64,000 bases of DNA from positions 3,658,001 through 3,722,000 of the forward strand of contig NZ_CP034433.1 of NCBI RefSeq assembly GCF_003952345.1, in the 5' to 3' direction. The notes under the pieces are model-generated. The model saw nothing but the letters and a program-made list of their open reading frames with translations. It did not search any database and was not told the origin of the DNA. Source of the DNA: Iodobacter ciconiae. Lineage in GTDB: Bacteria > Pseudomonadota > Gammaproteobacteria > Burkholderiales > Chitinibacteraceae. This document shows positions 9,646 to 19,277 of this stretch, one piece after another; position 1 is the stretch's first letter; the number at the start of each line of letters is the position of its first letter. A program made the translations under genes and the position numbers.

Positions 9646-10623
9646 ATGAATAAATTATTAACAATTTCTATTCCAACATATAACCGATCATCTAATTTAC
9701 AATTACTACTTGATACTTTAATTGTAGAGTTAAACGGTTTTGAAAACTTAGTTGAAGTAATCGTCTCTGATAATGCGTCGACAGATACCACTAATAGTGT
9801 TTTGCTTGATTTTAAAGAAAGATTTCCTAGCGCCGTTATCATAAGAAATGAAAAAAATGTAGGGCCAGATTTAAATATAAGTGCTTGTTTTAATAGTGCA
9901 ACATCCAAATATGTATGGATTATTGGTGATGATGACTTGCCAAAGTCTGGGGCGATAAAAGAGATCGTATCTTTATTAAATAATAATAACCCTCACATGG
10001 TTTATCTACAAAGTGAATGGGTTGTAAAAATTAATAATGCAGATCAAGGTGTAAGAAATAATTCATATTTAATTCAAAAAATGAATCGAGAAGAATTAGC
10101 CCAGCAAGTTAATGTATGGTTCACCTTTATTTCTGGTGTCATAGTAAATAAAACATATTTGCGTACGTGTGTTACAGGGGCTGAAACTCCTCGATTCCTT
10201 GGAACATATTTAGTTCAGCTGGAATGGGTACTTGATACACTGAAGTATGGAAATGATTTTCTGTATATAAGCTCACCATGCGTACTTGCAACGGCTGGTA
10301 ATTCTGGAGGCTATACTCCACTTACGGTTTTTGCTGTTAATTTTCCTTGTATTGTTAAGCAGGTTTTTGGTAAGACATCAACTGTCTATAAAAATATTAT
10401 GACTTCAACCGTAGTAAAGTTTTTTCCAAGTTTTTTTTGGTGCATGCGGTTTAACCATAGTGGTGGTTTTGAAAAAGAAAGTCCATGGCATTTAATTAAT
10501 ACTGAACTAGGTGAGTATAAATATTACTGGTGCATCTTGATGCCTATTGGGAGATTCCCAAAATATATATCCAAACTTTTCTTATGGACATCTCAAATTA
10601 TTTTGAAATGTATTAAAAAGTAA
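9646..10623 (+). CDS. family 2 glycosyltransferase, abequosyltransferase (RfbV)-like
   Basis: 325 residues with a GT-A fold at the N-terminus. LLTISIPTYNRSSNL starts the Rossmann-like core, VEVIVSDNASTD carries the first acidic motif, and YVWIIGDDDLPKSG holds the DxD-type metal site at about residue 104. The motif spacing and the downstream segment FISGVIVNKTYL resemble abequosyltransferases that move a 3,6-dideoxyhexose from its CDP donor. That would suit the rfbF-G-H products made just upstream. Donor and acceptor cannot be read from sequence, so the exact specificity is inference. Start at ATG 9646, followed closely by the WbsX-like gene. Confidence 0.8.
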   Translation: MNKLLTISIPTYNRSSNLQLLLDTLIVELNGFENLVEVIVSDNASTDTTNSVLLDFKERFPSAVIIRNEKNVGPDLNISACFNSATSKYVWIIGDDDLPKSGAIKEIVSLLNNNNPHMVYLQSEWVVKINNADQGVRNNSYLIQKMNREELAQQVNVWFTFISGVIVNKTYLRTCVTGAETPRFLGTYLVQLEWVLDTLKYGNDFLYISSPCVLATAGNSGGYTPLTVFAVNFPCIVKQVFGKTSTVYKNIMTSTVVKFFPSFFWCMRFNHSGGFEKESPWHLINTELGEYKYYWCILMPIGRFPKYISKLFLWTSQIILKCIKK

Positions 10624-10655
10624 ATTTGCATTTACGCAGGATGACTAAAAATAAT

Positions 10656-11750
10656 ATGACTAAAATTATTGCTTTCTATCTCCCTCAATTTCATACAATT
10701 CCTGAGAATGATGAGTGGTGGGGTAAGGGCTTCACTGAGTGGACTAATATAAAAAAAGCTATTCCTTTATTTAAAGGGCACAGGCAACCGAAGGTACCTT
10801 TGGACGGCAATTATTATAATTTATTGGATGTTGCCACTCTAAAATGGCAAGCCAGCCTTGTTAATGAGTATGATATTGATGGCTTATGTTTTTACCATTA
10901 TTGGTTTAATGGTAAGCAATTATTAGAGAAACCGATAAATATTTTACTAGATAACCCAGACATTGAATTGCCATTTTGTATCTCATGGGCGAATGAACCA
11001 TGGACACGGGCATGGGATGGTAGTGAGCGCGAAGTAATTATGGCGCAAGAATATGGTAATATCGATGATTGGGAAATGCACTTTCAATATCTAATGCGCG
11101 CATTTAAGGACTCTCGTTATATTCAATATAATGATAAACCTGTTCTTGTTATATATAGAGCAGCAAGCATCCCTTGTTTTGATGAAATGATTGCATATTG
11201 GCGCAGGCGCATTGTTGATGAGGGCTTTGTTGGTTTGCATTTAATAATAACAAATACAAGCTTTAATGATAAGTTATCTTTTTCTAATTATGATGCAAAA
11301 ATAGATTTTGAACCAATGCACACGATAACCAATGGATTGGGTGTGTTTGAGAAAGAGTGGATTAAGTTTAAGAGGCGCGGTAAAAAAATATTAAACCTCG
11401 CCTTTAACACTAATTTTGTTGAAAGTAGAATGTCATATGATTTTATTTGGAATAAAATAATTAGCAGACCAGTCGTTGAGAATACTTATCCTGGTGCATT
11501 TATTGATTGGGATAATTCCCCACGAAAAGGATATTTAAATTCTTTGGTTGTCGATGGGTATTCAACTGAAAAATTTAAAAAATATTTTAAGAATAAATAT
11601 AAGCAATCAGCAGATGCTAATTCACCTTTTATGTTTATTAATGCATGGAATGAGTGGGCAGAAGGTACATATCTTGAACCTGATGAATCTCATGGGCATG
11701 AAAAATTAGAAATACTTAGAGAAATTAAAAAAGAATTTCATAATAAGTAA
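10656..11750 (+). CDS. WbsX-like glycosyl transfer protein (GH99-like fold)
   Basis: About 364 residues from the ATG at 10656; earlier in-frame starts at 10641 and 10626 add residues before the family opening MTKIIAFYLPQFH. The signature segments NDEWWGKGFTEWTN, LCFYHYWFNGK, CISWANEPWTRAWDG and, near the end, FINAWNEWAEGTYLEPD mark the WbsX family, found almost only in polysaccharide loci and related to GH99 hydrolases. The biochemical activity is poorly defined; glycosyl transfer or processing of the O-unit is assumed from context. It lies between two family 2 glycosyltransferases. Confidence 0.85.
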   Translation: MTKIIAFYLPQFHTIPENDEWWGKGFTEWTNIKKAIPLFKGHRQPKVPLDGNYYNLLDVATLKWQASLVNEYDIDGLCFYHYWFNGKQLLEKPINILLDNPDIELPFCISWANEPWTRAWDGSEREVIMAQEYGNIDDWEMHFQYLMRAFKDSRYIQYNDKPVLVIYRAASIPCFDEMIAYWRRRIVDEGFVGLHLIITNTSFNDKLSFSNYDAKIDFEPMHTITNGLGVFEKEWIKFKRRGKKILNLAFNTNFVESRMSYDFIWNKIISRPVVENTYPGAFIDWDNSPRKGYLNSLVVDGYSTEKFKKYFKNKYKQSADANSPFMFINAWNEWAEGTYLEPDESHGHEKLEILREIKKEFHNK

Positions 11751-11788
11751 ATATGGCTTGATTTATATATTTGGTAAAGTGAGTTTTT

Positions 11789-12664
11789 ATGAGAAATGTT
11801 GATGCCATTGTTATTTTGTATAATCCAAGTGTGGCCCAAGTAACCTTATTTGAAAATGCGATTAAAGATCAAGTGCGTCAAATTCACTTTGTTGATAATT
11901 CTGATTGTATTGATGTAATGGATGTTTTTGCCTTTGATGAAAAAAAATCAAATTATCTTTCTATGAATGGGAATAAAGGCATCGCTGCGGCACAAAATAG
12001 CGGAGCTGAAGTTGCATTTGGTAGTGGTGCTGATTTTATTGTTTTATTTGACCAAGATAGCCAAATCACAGAAAATTTTATAGAAAAATTATTGATTTGT
12101 TATGAACAAGCAAATATTAAATTTAATGGTAATGTTGCTGCCATTGGACCAACGCCAATTTCGGATGTAACTGGCCAAGCATATAGTAGAGTGATCGATA
12201 GACTTAATTCAACGGTTGATAGTTTTACTGATATTTCACAAATCATTGCATCTGGCTGTTTAATTAGTAAAAGTGCATGGAGCAAAGTGGGTGGAATGCG
12301 TGAGGAGTTATTTATTGATGCAGTGGATCACGAATGGTGTTGGCAGGCAGTTTCTAAAGGAATGAAAATTATTAGGTCTAATGACGTATTGATGCCTCAT
12401 CGCCTTGGTTGGTATGACGTAAATGTGATGGGCATTAAATTTTGTATTGGTGCACCTATTCGCCATTATTATCAGTATAGAAATTATTTTTATCTTTTAA
12501 AGTTTTCTCATGTACCTTTGTACTGGAAAGTAAAAACGGGTATATCTTATGCCCTTAAATTATTTAGCTATCCTGTTTTTGTTTCACCAAGAATTAGTAG
12601 ATTGAAATTTATGCTTAAAGGTATTGTTGATGGTTTGCGGAATAAAATGGGGAAAATTTATTAG
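11789..12664 (+). CDS. family 2 glycosyltransferase, rhamnosyltransferase-like
   Basis: 291 residues. The N-terminus VDAIVILYNPSVAQV, the segment HFVDNSD and the metal-site region FIVLFDQDSQITENF (about residue 86) match bacterial rhamnosyltransferases of the RfbN/RgpF-associated type. ASGCLISKSAWSKVGGMREELFIDAVDHEWCWQA contains the second half of the active site. dTDP-rhamnose is available from rfbA-C-D in the same locus, so rhamnosyl transfer is the best guess. No membrane helices precede the catalytic core. Start at ATG 11789 is supported by the family N-terminus. Confidence 0.82.
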   Translation: MRNVDAIVILYNPSVAQVTLFENAIKDQVRQIHFVDNSDCIDVMDVFAFDEKKSNYLSMNGNKGIAAAQNSGAEVAFGSGADFIVLFDQDSQITENFIEKLLICYEQANIKFNGNVAAIGPTPISDVTGQAYSRVIDRLNSTVDSFTDISQIIASGCLISKSAWSKVGGMREELFIDAVDHEWCWQAVSKGMKIIRSNDVLMPHRLGWYDVNVMGIKFCIGAPIRHYYQYRNYFYLLKFSHVPLYWKVKTGISYALKLFSYPVFVSPRISRLKFMLKGIVDGLRNKMGKIY

Positions 12665-12700
12665 TTTTTTTGTGAATTTAACTGAGTTTTGAGATGATTA

Positions 12701-13672
12701 ATGTTAATAAAATCAATAGCGTTTATCTTTGTTTTTCTTGGGCCCTTTGTGTTTTTAATAAATAGTAGATGGACTTCTACTCCTGTTAAATTTTATATTT
12801 TCTGCACATTGCTTTTTTATTCAATTTCGAGTAGGTTTTCTGAACCTGTATATGATTTTCATACTTATTATTCTACAGTTAAATTAGGTTGGTTAGTTTT
12901 TACGGATTTATATTATATAAAAGAGCCTGTTGTGTGGTTCTTTACTACTATTGTTTATATGTTTAGTGGGGTGGAGCAACTTGGTTTTATTTTTTTAGAT
13001 GTATTGATTTTTTATTTGATATATAAGTCGGTGTTGAATTTTAAATTGCCTTTGTATGTCGTATTGCTTTTTTTTGTTTTTTTTCCTTCTGTTTTAGGGT
13101 TTCAAAATGTATATAGACAATTCCTATCTACTTGTTTTTTAATTTACTCGTTTTCATGTGTCTATAGTTCTATTTTTTCAAAGAAAAGTGCTATATCTTT
13201 TGTACTCTCTGTTCTTTCTCATAATTTTACTATTTTGTTTATTCTGCCCGTGTGTTTAAGAAAATATAGAATAAAGTTGCTCTTGGTTACAATTTTAGTT
13301 TCAGCTGCTGTTATGAGTGTAGGAGTGGGTGAGAAGTCAATGACTGCGGAAGGTGGAGGTAATGGCGCTTATTATTTTATAATCTCTTTGATTTTTTCTT
13401 TGCTTGTTTTTCTTGTAAATAAATATTTGAATAGAAAGCAGGATTTAAGGATTTTTGGTTTTTTAATTGTTGCTCCTATAGGTTTACATTTTCTTTCCCC
13501 TGATCAGGCGGCTAGGATAGGTTTGCTTATTTTGCAGGTACTGTTTTTTTATCTATCTATTTTTATAGAAAAAAACTTTAAGGAGAAAAAGACTATGCGT
13601 TTATTATTTGTTATCATTGTTTCGATGCCAACATTTCTTGCTAGTAATACATTGAATTTTATTGGTTTTTAA
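12701..13672 (+). CDS. wzy: EpsG-like membrane protein, probable O-antigen polymerase Wzy
   Basis: 323 residues, strongly hydrophobic with about 9-10 transmembrane segments, and one of the most AT-rich genes in the window. The N-terminal part contains FSEPVYDFHTYY and a periplasmic stretch with YIKEPVVWFFTTIVYMF, and LGFQNVYRQFLSTCFLIYSF lies in the middle, a pattern seen in EpsG-family polymerases. It is the only unassigned multi-spanning protein between the flippase and WecA-like genes, which argues for Wzy. Polymerases share little sequence, so this rests on topology and context. Confidence 0.65.
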   Translation: MLIKSIAFIFVFLGPFVFLINSRWTSTPVKFYIFCTLLFYSISSRFSEPVYDFHTYYSTVKLGWLVFTDLYYIKEPVVWFFTTIVYMFSGVEQLGFIFLDVLIFYLIYKSVLNFKLPLYVVLLFFVFFPSVLGFQNVYRQFLSTCFLIYSFSCVYSSIFSKKSAISFVLSVLSHNFTILFILPVCLRKYRIKLLLVTILVSAAVMSVGVGEKSMTAEGGGNGAYYFIISLIFSLLVFLVNKYLNRKQDLRIFGFLIVAPIGLHFLSPDQAARIGLLILQVLFFYLSIFIEKNFKEKKTMRLLFVIIVSMPTFLASNTLNFIGF

Positions 13673-13794
13673 TTGTATTAATATAATTGCTGTCAATGGT
13701 TTTTTTATAAATGATGTGGTTTTTATATTTTTAAAGAATATATAATTGGTCTGAATCCAAGTCATGAGTAGAAGTTTTTTAATAGGAGTTTTTT

Positions 13795-14619
13795 GTGTCT
13801 AGTGATTCAATTGTTAGATGTTTTTCAGTTCTAATGTCAGTTTATATTCGAGAATCACCTGCAAGTTTAGAGCTGGCTCTAGAGTCATTACTTCATAGCA
13901 CATTAATGGCATCTGAAGTTGTTTTAGTAGAAGATGGCCCATTAACAGATGATCTATATTCAATTATTGAAAAATATCGTTCAGTGCTAAAAATAAAGTC
14001 GGTAAAAATTGAGAGAAACATTGGTTTAGGGAAGGCTTTAAATTTAGGTTTAGATGCATGTAAGCATGAAATTATTGCCCGTTGTGATACAGATGATATA
14101 AATAGACCTCAGCGATTTGAAAAGCAGCTACAACAATTTTCTTTAAACCCCAAATTAGCTCTATTAAGTGGATGGGTTGAAGAGTTTATTGTTGCTCCGG
14201 GGGATGCTGGTGTTATTAGAAAAGTGCCAGAGGCAATGGATATTGCAAAAAGTGCTAGGTCTCGTTCACCTTTCAACCATCCGTGCGTGATGTTTAAGAA
14301 ATCTGCTGTTATAGCCTGTGGTGGTTATCAGGATGATTACTTGTATGAGGATTATGCTTTGTGGGTGAGAATGCTTTCTGCTGGGGTTGTGTCAGATAAT
14401 ATTCAAGAGGTATTAGTTGATATGCGTGCTGGTAGTGATATGCATAAGCGCCGAGGCGGGGTAAAGTACGCAAAGCATGAATTCAATGCCCAGTATGGTT
14501 TTTATAAGCTTGGCTTTATTAGTTTTTTGCAACTGCTTAAAAACTTAGCTATTAGAATTCCTGTTCGTTTGGCGCCATCTGGTGTTAGATCATTTATTTA
14601 TACCAAAATACTAAGGTGA
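13795..14619 (+). CDS. family 2 glycosyltransferase (AmsE-like)
   Basis: 274 residues starting at GTG 13795, chosen because AATAGGAG lies at 13781-13788 with good spacing. The core motifs are FSVLMSVYIRESPASLELALESL, EVVLVEDGPLTDDL, RNIGLGKALNLGLDACKHEIIARCDTDD (metal-site DxD near residue 100) and the acceptor loop FNHPCVMFKKSAV with YLYEDYALWVRML. This is the amylovoran AmsE/AmsB-like group of GT2 enzymes. It probably adds one residue of the O-unit. Donor unknown. It follows the polymerase-like gene after a 122-bp AT-rich gap. Confidence 0.85.
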   Translation: MSSDSIVRCFSVLMSVYIRESPASLELALESLLHSTLMASEVVLVEDGPLTDDLYSIIEKYRSVLKIKSVKIERNIGLGKALNLGLDACKHEIIARCDTDDINRPQRFEKQLQQFSLNPKLALLSGWVEEFIVAPGDAGVIRKVPEAMDIAKSARSRSPFNHPCVMFKKSAVIACGGYQDDYLYEDYALWVRMLSAGVVSDNIQEVLVDMRAGSDMHKRRGGVKYAKHEFNAQYGFYKLGFISFLQLLKNLAIRIPVRLAPSGVRSFIYTKILR

Positions 14620-14688
14620 CAACTTTAGTTGAGTTAATATTTATTCAATTTTCTTTTGATATTGAATTTCAAATTTTTAGGTAATCCC

Positions 14689-15786
14689 ATGCTTTATCTG
14701 GTACTCGCATTCCTAACCTCTGCTATCGTCACTATGCTTGTGATTCATTTTGATCATTTGCACGGGCATATTTCTGGCGATCATGATTTGGGTGGGGTGC
14801 AGAAGTTTCATGCTTATTCTGTACCGCGGATTGGCGGGCTTTCTATTATGATGGGGATGCTGGCGGTTTTATTGGCGGGGGCGATTAAAGAGACGCTGTG
14901 GTTTACATCATTTGCTTTACTTATTGTGGCTAGTTTGCCGGCTTTTTTAGGTGGGTTAATTGAGGATTTAACTAAAAAGGTCGGGGTATTAATGCGCCTT
15001 AGTTTAACTATGCTGGCGGCATTGTTGGGCTATTTCTTATTAGGTGCGGGAATTGTTCGCCTGGATGTGCCCTATATTGATTTGTTGATGCAATTTACGG
15101 TTGTTTCATTATTTTTTACCATGTTTGCCGTAGCTGGTGTGGCAAATGCATTTAATATTATTGATGGATTTAATGGTTTATCTGCTGTTGTAGCGATGAT
15201 GATTTTTGCTGGCCTGGCGTATGTTTCTTTTGTCTTAGGTGATTGGCTTTTGGTTATTGCTAATATGGGTATGATTGGCGGCTGCATGGGATTTTTACTC
15301 TGGAATTATCCCAGAGGTTTAATATTTCTAGGTGATGGTGGGGCGTATTTTGTCGGCTTTATGGTGGCAGAGTTATCTGTGCTGCTGATGGCAAGGCATT
15401 CTAGTGTTTCTATTTGGTTTCCATTTTTGCTCTGTATTTACCCGGTATTTGAAACCTTATTTACTATTTATCGCCGTAAATTTGTAAAAGGCGTTTCACC
15501 GGGGCTGCCTGATGGTATTCATTTACATACACTTATTTATAGAAGAGTAGTACGTTTGCAACTAGGTGAAGATACTGCGCGTTATAAAGTGCAGCGAAAT
15601 GCTTTGACTGCCCCATATTTATGGCTTTTATCATCCCTTGCCGCTATTCCTGCAGTTATATTTTGGGAAAGTCCATATATTCTATTAGGCTTTGTTTTGC
15701 TGTTTGTTGTTAGCTATATTTTGCTATATAAAATGATTATTAACTTTAAAATTCCTCAGTGGATGGTGATTAACAAAGATAGCTAG
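14689..15786 (+). CDS. WecA/MraY-family undecaprenyl-phosphate sugar-1-phosphate transferase
   Basis: 365 residues from ATG 14689, preceded by TTAGG at a 7-base spacing; a TTG 33 bp upstream is less likely. It is a polytopic enzyme that starts lipid-linked oligosaccharide synthesis by moving a sugar-1-phosphate to undecaprenyl phosphate. Family motifs are GGLIEDLTKK (usually DD), NAFNIIDGFNGLSA, IFLGDGGAYFVGF and the cytosolic loop DGIHLHTLIYRR, equivalent to the HIHH-type substrate loop. Sugar type (GlcNAc, FucNAc or similar) cannot be told. It closes the + strand O-antigen locus; its stop overlaps that of the convergent gene by 4 bp. Confidence 0.88.
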   Translation: MLYLVLAFLTSAIVTMLVIHFDHLHGHISGDHDLGGVQKFHAYSVPRIGGLSIMMGMLAVLLAGAIKETLWFTSFALLIVASLPAFLGGLIEDLTKKVGVLMRLSLTMLAALLGYFLLGAGIVRLDVPYIDLLMQFTVVSLFFTMFAVAGVANAFNIIDGFNGLSAVVAMMIFAGLAYVSFVLGDWLLVIANMGMIGGCMGFLLWNYPRGLIFLGDGGAYFVGFMVAELSVLLMARHSSVSIWFPFLLCIYPVFETLFTIYRRKFVKGVSPGLPDGIHLHTLIYRRVVRLQLGEDTARYKVQRNALTAPYLWLLSSLAAIPAVIFWESPYILLGFVLLFVVSYILLYKMIINFKIPQWMVINKDS

Positions 15787-18203
15787 CCAGGGAGGCTGGA
15801 TGTCTGATTAACAGGGGGAGGCTGGAGGCTTTCCTCTTTATTTTTGAATATATTATTTTTAATTTCATGGCTATATTTATCTGCTAAACCTTGCCATGAA
15901 AGCTCGTTCTTTACATATTCCATCGCTTTATTTGTCATTATGTCTAATTGCAGATCTGTTTTTTTAAGTGTGTCAGCTACTGCCGCGGGCAGAAACTCTG
16001 CATTTATATAATGCACTCCGGTTTCAAATCTGGTTCCCCTCACTCCAAATTTTGTACTAATAATTGGCAGCCCTGCTGCAGCATATTCGATTAGTTTCAA
16101 ATTTGATCCTGATCCATTTAGCATTGGGTTTAATCCGATGGATGCGATTTGTAGCCAGAGTTGTTTTTCTGCCTGGCTGACCGTGCCTAAAAACCGTACA
16201 TTCTTTGGAATATTCTTTTTCTTAAATACCTGCGCAATGCTGCCCAGGATAATATAGTGCAATGATAAATCCTGCTTTGCTGCTATCAGAATTTGTTCTA
16301 CGGCTTCTATATTGGGGCCATGATTGCTGCCCATAAAGAGCGATATATTGTTTGTAGGATCCAGCCCCATTTTTACCCGTGCTTCTTTTCGGCCTGCCTG
16401 ATCCAGATATTTAATATTTTGAGTGTCCGCACCATTAGCAATAGTGCTGAATTTATGAGCCGGAAGTTTATAAAGTGTCTGCATACGGGTACTGTCTTCA
16501 TGGCTGCAGCAAATAATATGCTGTGCACCCCGCGCGCATTGCAATTCCAATTCTTTGATTTGCTGTGCTTCTTCGGGGTGTCGCTGATAAATCTGTGCTT
16601 TAAGATCTGCTTCTACATTATGTGCTTCATATAGCCACTTTTTTATACCAGCCTGTTTCATTACCGGATATGCATAAGGATGGCTGCAGACAATTAAGCT
16701 GACCCATGGGGCGCGGCGTTTGATTTCTGCCTGCCATTCTGTTAATAATTCCGGGTGCCTGGCGGCTAGCCAATCCACACAGGATATATTTAACCGCTTT
16801 TCTTCGGTACGCAGTTTTTTTCTAAATTTATCTCCTACCGGGATTAACACTTCAATAAAGTTTTTATTTAAGTGTCTGCTTTGAACTGTACTGGTGTTAA
16901 AGTCTAAATTCAGGAGCTCTATTGAATAGCCGAGCATGGATAGCCCGGAATAAAGATGATAAAGCCGTGCCTGCCCACCACTTATAACGGGATAGATGGG
17001 AAAGGTATTGAGTACCATAATTTTGGGCTGGTATTGCTTTTGCAGATTTAATAATTCTTTAGCCAATGCAGGCCAGCTTATTTCTTTTACAGTGTTATAA
17101 GCAGATTGCCCCAGCTGATAGCAAAGAGTTGGATCTGAGCAGAGTTTTTGAATTGCTCCGGCAATATCATCACAATCCGGGTTTACAATTAGGCCATTTT
17201 TCATGTTTTTTACTAATTCGGTTACTCCTCCACTATCGGTACAGCTTAATACGGCTTTGCCAGCGATCATCGCTTCATAGGTGATCAGGCCAAAGTCTTC
17301 ATGTTTGGGTATAAAGGGGATAAATAGGGCATTGGCGTATTCCTGGGCTAATTGCTGCTCGGATATATGACCAAGTAAGCTAATGGAGGGATGATTGCGA
17401 ATAAGCTGCTCCAGCTCGGTGCTTTGTGGGCCGGTTCCTGCAATTCTTAATGGTGTTTTTACGCCTGATTTGCAATAGGCTTTAATGAGCAGATCAATTC
17501 GTTTAGGCGTATCAAGGCGGCTGGCGGTGAAAATGGCCGGGCTAGTTTGCGTATTGGCGATGACATCCTTTTGAGGTAATGAGCTGGGGTGGTAGAGTAC
17601 ATCGGGCTTAATTTTATCTGGAAAGTATTCCTGGCGGCTGGCTACTTCATGGGCAATTGCGGTATAACGCATGATTTGCCCTGGTGCTAAGGCGATAGAG
17701 TCAAAAAAATGCACGATAGCACGTAATAACGGGCCGGGCAGAGCGGTATCTTCCTTGTTTAGTATCTGTAATTTTTTTATGTTTTTTAATTCATCAAAGC
17801 ATTCGGTCAGGTTAATTCTATCTGGATTTTTAAGGGTTAATAAATGATATAGATCAGGTAGCTTTTTTGCTAAATAATCAATATTTTTTATTAAATTTTC
17901 TGGATAAGTATCATATAGGCCACGCAGTGTGTGCTGCATAAATAATATATGCCGTGGATGGGATATCATCCATGCAGGATATTTGGTGCTGATCACTAAA
18001 TCAAAGTGATTTAAATCAAGCTTGGCAAAGTTCTGATAGCTTTGAATAATGGCCCAGAAATCATGTTCCGGGCTGGGCAGTTTAATAAGCTCTGCTGTGA
18101 TGTTTTCTTGCTGATTTAAAGCCTGCCACAAGCCTTTCCATATGTTTTCAGCGCCTCCCCACACAAAGGGCACTCCGCTTGGAGCAACAATAGCTACTTT
18201 CAA
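15783..18203 (-). CDS. two-domain GT4 glycosyltransferase
   Basis: 806 residues holding two GT-B modules in tandem. Module one (about 1-390) opens MKVAIVAPSGVPFVWGGAEN, has the donor-site strand AIFTASRLDTPKRIDLLIKAY and the nucleotide-sugar segment FIPKHEDFGLITYEAMIAGKAV. Module two (about 395-780) opens IMVLNTFPIYPVISGGQARL and has SLFMGSNHGPNIEAV and NGSGSNLKLIEYAAAGLPIIST. Two-module enzymes often add two linkages in ABC-type O-polysaccharides. The ATG lies next to the stop of the upstream gene, so it is the last gene of the minus-strand operon. Sugar specificity is not visible. Confidence 0.85.
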   Translation of the reverse strand: MKVAIVAPSGVPFVWGGAENIWKGLWQALNQQENITAELIKLPSPEHDFWAIIQSYQNFAKLDLNHFDLVISTKYPAWMISHPRHILFMQHTLRGLYDTYPENLIKNIDYLAKKLPDLYHLLTLKNPDRINLTECFDELKNIKKLQILNKEDTALPGPLLRAIVHFFDSIALAPGQIMRYTAIAHEVASRQEYFPDKIKPDVLYHPSSLPQKDVIANTQTSPAIFTASRLDTPKRIDLLIKAYCKSGVKTPLRIAGTGPQSTELEQLIRNHPSISLLGHISEQQLAQEYANALFIPFIPKHEDFGLITYEAMIAGKAVLSCTDSGGVTELVKNMKNGLIVNPDCDDIAGAIQKLCSDPTLCYQLGQSAYNTVKEISWPALAKELLNLQKQYQPKIMVLNTFPIYPVISGGQARLYHLYSGLSMLGYSIELLNLDFNTSTVQSRHLNKNFIEVLIPVGDKFRKKLRTEEKRLNISCVDWLAARHPELLTEWQAEIKRRAPWVSLIVCSHPYAYPVMKQAGIKKWLYEAHNVEADLKAQIYQRHPEEAQQIKELELQCARGAQHIICCSHEDSTRMQTLYKLPAHKFSTIANGADTQNIKYLDQAGRKEARVKMGLDPTNNISLFMGSNHGPNIEAVEQILIAAKQDLSLHYIILGSIAQVFKKKNIPKNVRFLGTVSQAEKQLWLQIASIGLNPMLNGSGSNLKLIEYAAAGLPIISTKFGVRGTRFETGVHYINAEFLPAAVADTLKKTDLQLDIMTNKAMEYVKNELSWQGLADKYSHEIKNNIFKNKEESLQPPPVNQTSSLPG

Positions 18204-19226
18204 TTAGGCCTCCAGTAATTGGCTAACTACTTTATCCCAGCTGATCCCAAATTGGGGCCATGCTGCTTTTGCTGCTTTACCCATTGTTGCTGTTTGATCG
18301 GGATGCTGGCTAATCCAGTTTAATATTTCGGCAATGGCTTCAGGGTTAGGCTCAATAATCCAGCCTGTATGTTCGTGTTCAATAAATTCTAAAGGTCCGC
18401 CAGAGTCTGTGCAGCTTATGACCGGTTTGCCAGAGAGCATGGCTTCATGGGTGATATAGCCATAGTCTTCATCAAATGGAGCAAAAAATACGGCAGTGCA
18501 ATGGGCGTAATAGGCTATTTTTTGTGCCTCACTAATTGCCCCCAGCATTCTCACTCGCTCATTCAGGCCCAGCCGATTAATTAATTGTTTAAGCTGCTCT
18601 GATTGCCCGCCAGTGCCCGCAATGACAATGGGCAAAGATTCGGGCGCCAGAGCTAGTGCTTTAATTAATAAATCCTGGCGCTTTAATGTTTCAATACGGC
18701 TGGGACAAAAAATATAGCCTAAATTTTCTGCTGGATGAAAGGCTTGATATGCAGGAGGCGGGTGATACAAGGCTGTGGCAGTTAAATGATTATATTGATA
18801 AAGCCGCGCTGCAACACGCCTGGAATTTGCAAAGCGCTGATGACATTGGCTTAATGATTGCCAATCAAATTGCTCAATTGCATTTTTTAATTCAGGCTGT
18901 TTGGCAGGGCTTTGCTCATAGAGCTCATAAACGGCTCTGTGCTGATGCATAATCCATGCTGTGTGTTTATTATGATGGATTCCGTAACAGGGAAATTGCA
19001 GGCTGATTAACCGGTCTATTCTATAGCCATTGGGCTGGTTTAAATCTAAGGTTTTACACCATTGCATTAAATCAAGAATAGATTGTGCGGGTGAAAAGGT
19101 AAATGGCAGGCGCAGAATTTCTACCTGGCAGCCTGCTGCTATTAATGCATTGGCCGTACCCTGAATATGATAATCAGCTCCCCCATGTAAAAAAGGGGTG
19201 ATATTGGCAGCTAGCATGACTCGCAT
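18204..19226 (-). CDS. GT4 glycosyltransferase
   Basis: 340 residues of a single GT-B enzyme. The N-terminus MRVMLAANITPFLHGGADYHIQGTANAL is the acceptor-side Rossmann domain; the C-terminal half carries YIFCPSRIETLKRQDLLIKAL and FAPFDEDYGYITHEAMLSGKPVISC with the conserved E-x7-E type donor motif. It closely parallels module one of the neighbouring two-domain enzyme (CTDSGGPLEFIEH versus CTDSGGVTELVKN), suggesting duplication. It sits between the methyltransferase and that enzyme in one operon. Specificity unknown. Confidence 0.85.
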   Translation of the reverse strand: MRVMLAANITPFLHGGADYHIQGTANALIAAGCQVEILRLPFTFSPAQSILDLMQWCKTLDLNQPNGYRIDRLISLQFPCYGIHHNKHTAWIMHQHRAVYELYEQSPAKQPELKNAIEQFDWQSLSQCHQRFANSRRVAARLYQYNHLTATALYHPPPAYQAFHPAENLGYIFCPSRIETLKRQDLLIKALALAPESLPIVIAGTGGQSEQLKQLINRLGLNERVRMLGAISEAQKIAYYAHCTAVFFAPFDEDYGYITHEAMLSGKPVISCTDSGGPLEFIEHEHTGWIIEPNPEAIAEILNWISQHPDQTATMGKAAKAAWPQFGISWDKVVSQLLEA

Positions 19227-19277
19227 TTAGGGCTCCCGGGGTATACCTATTTAACAGTATGTTTTGCTTTTAAATGC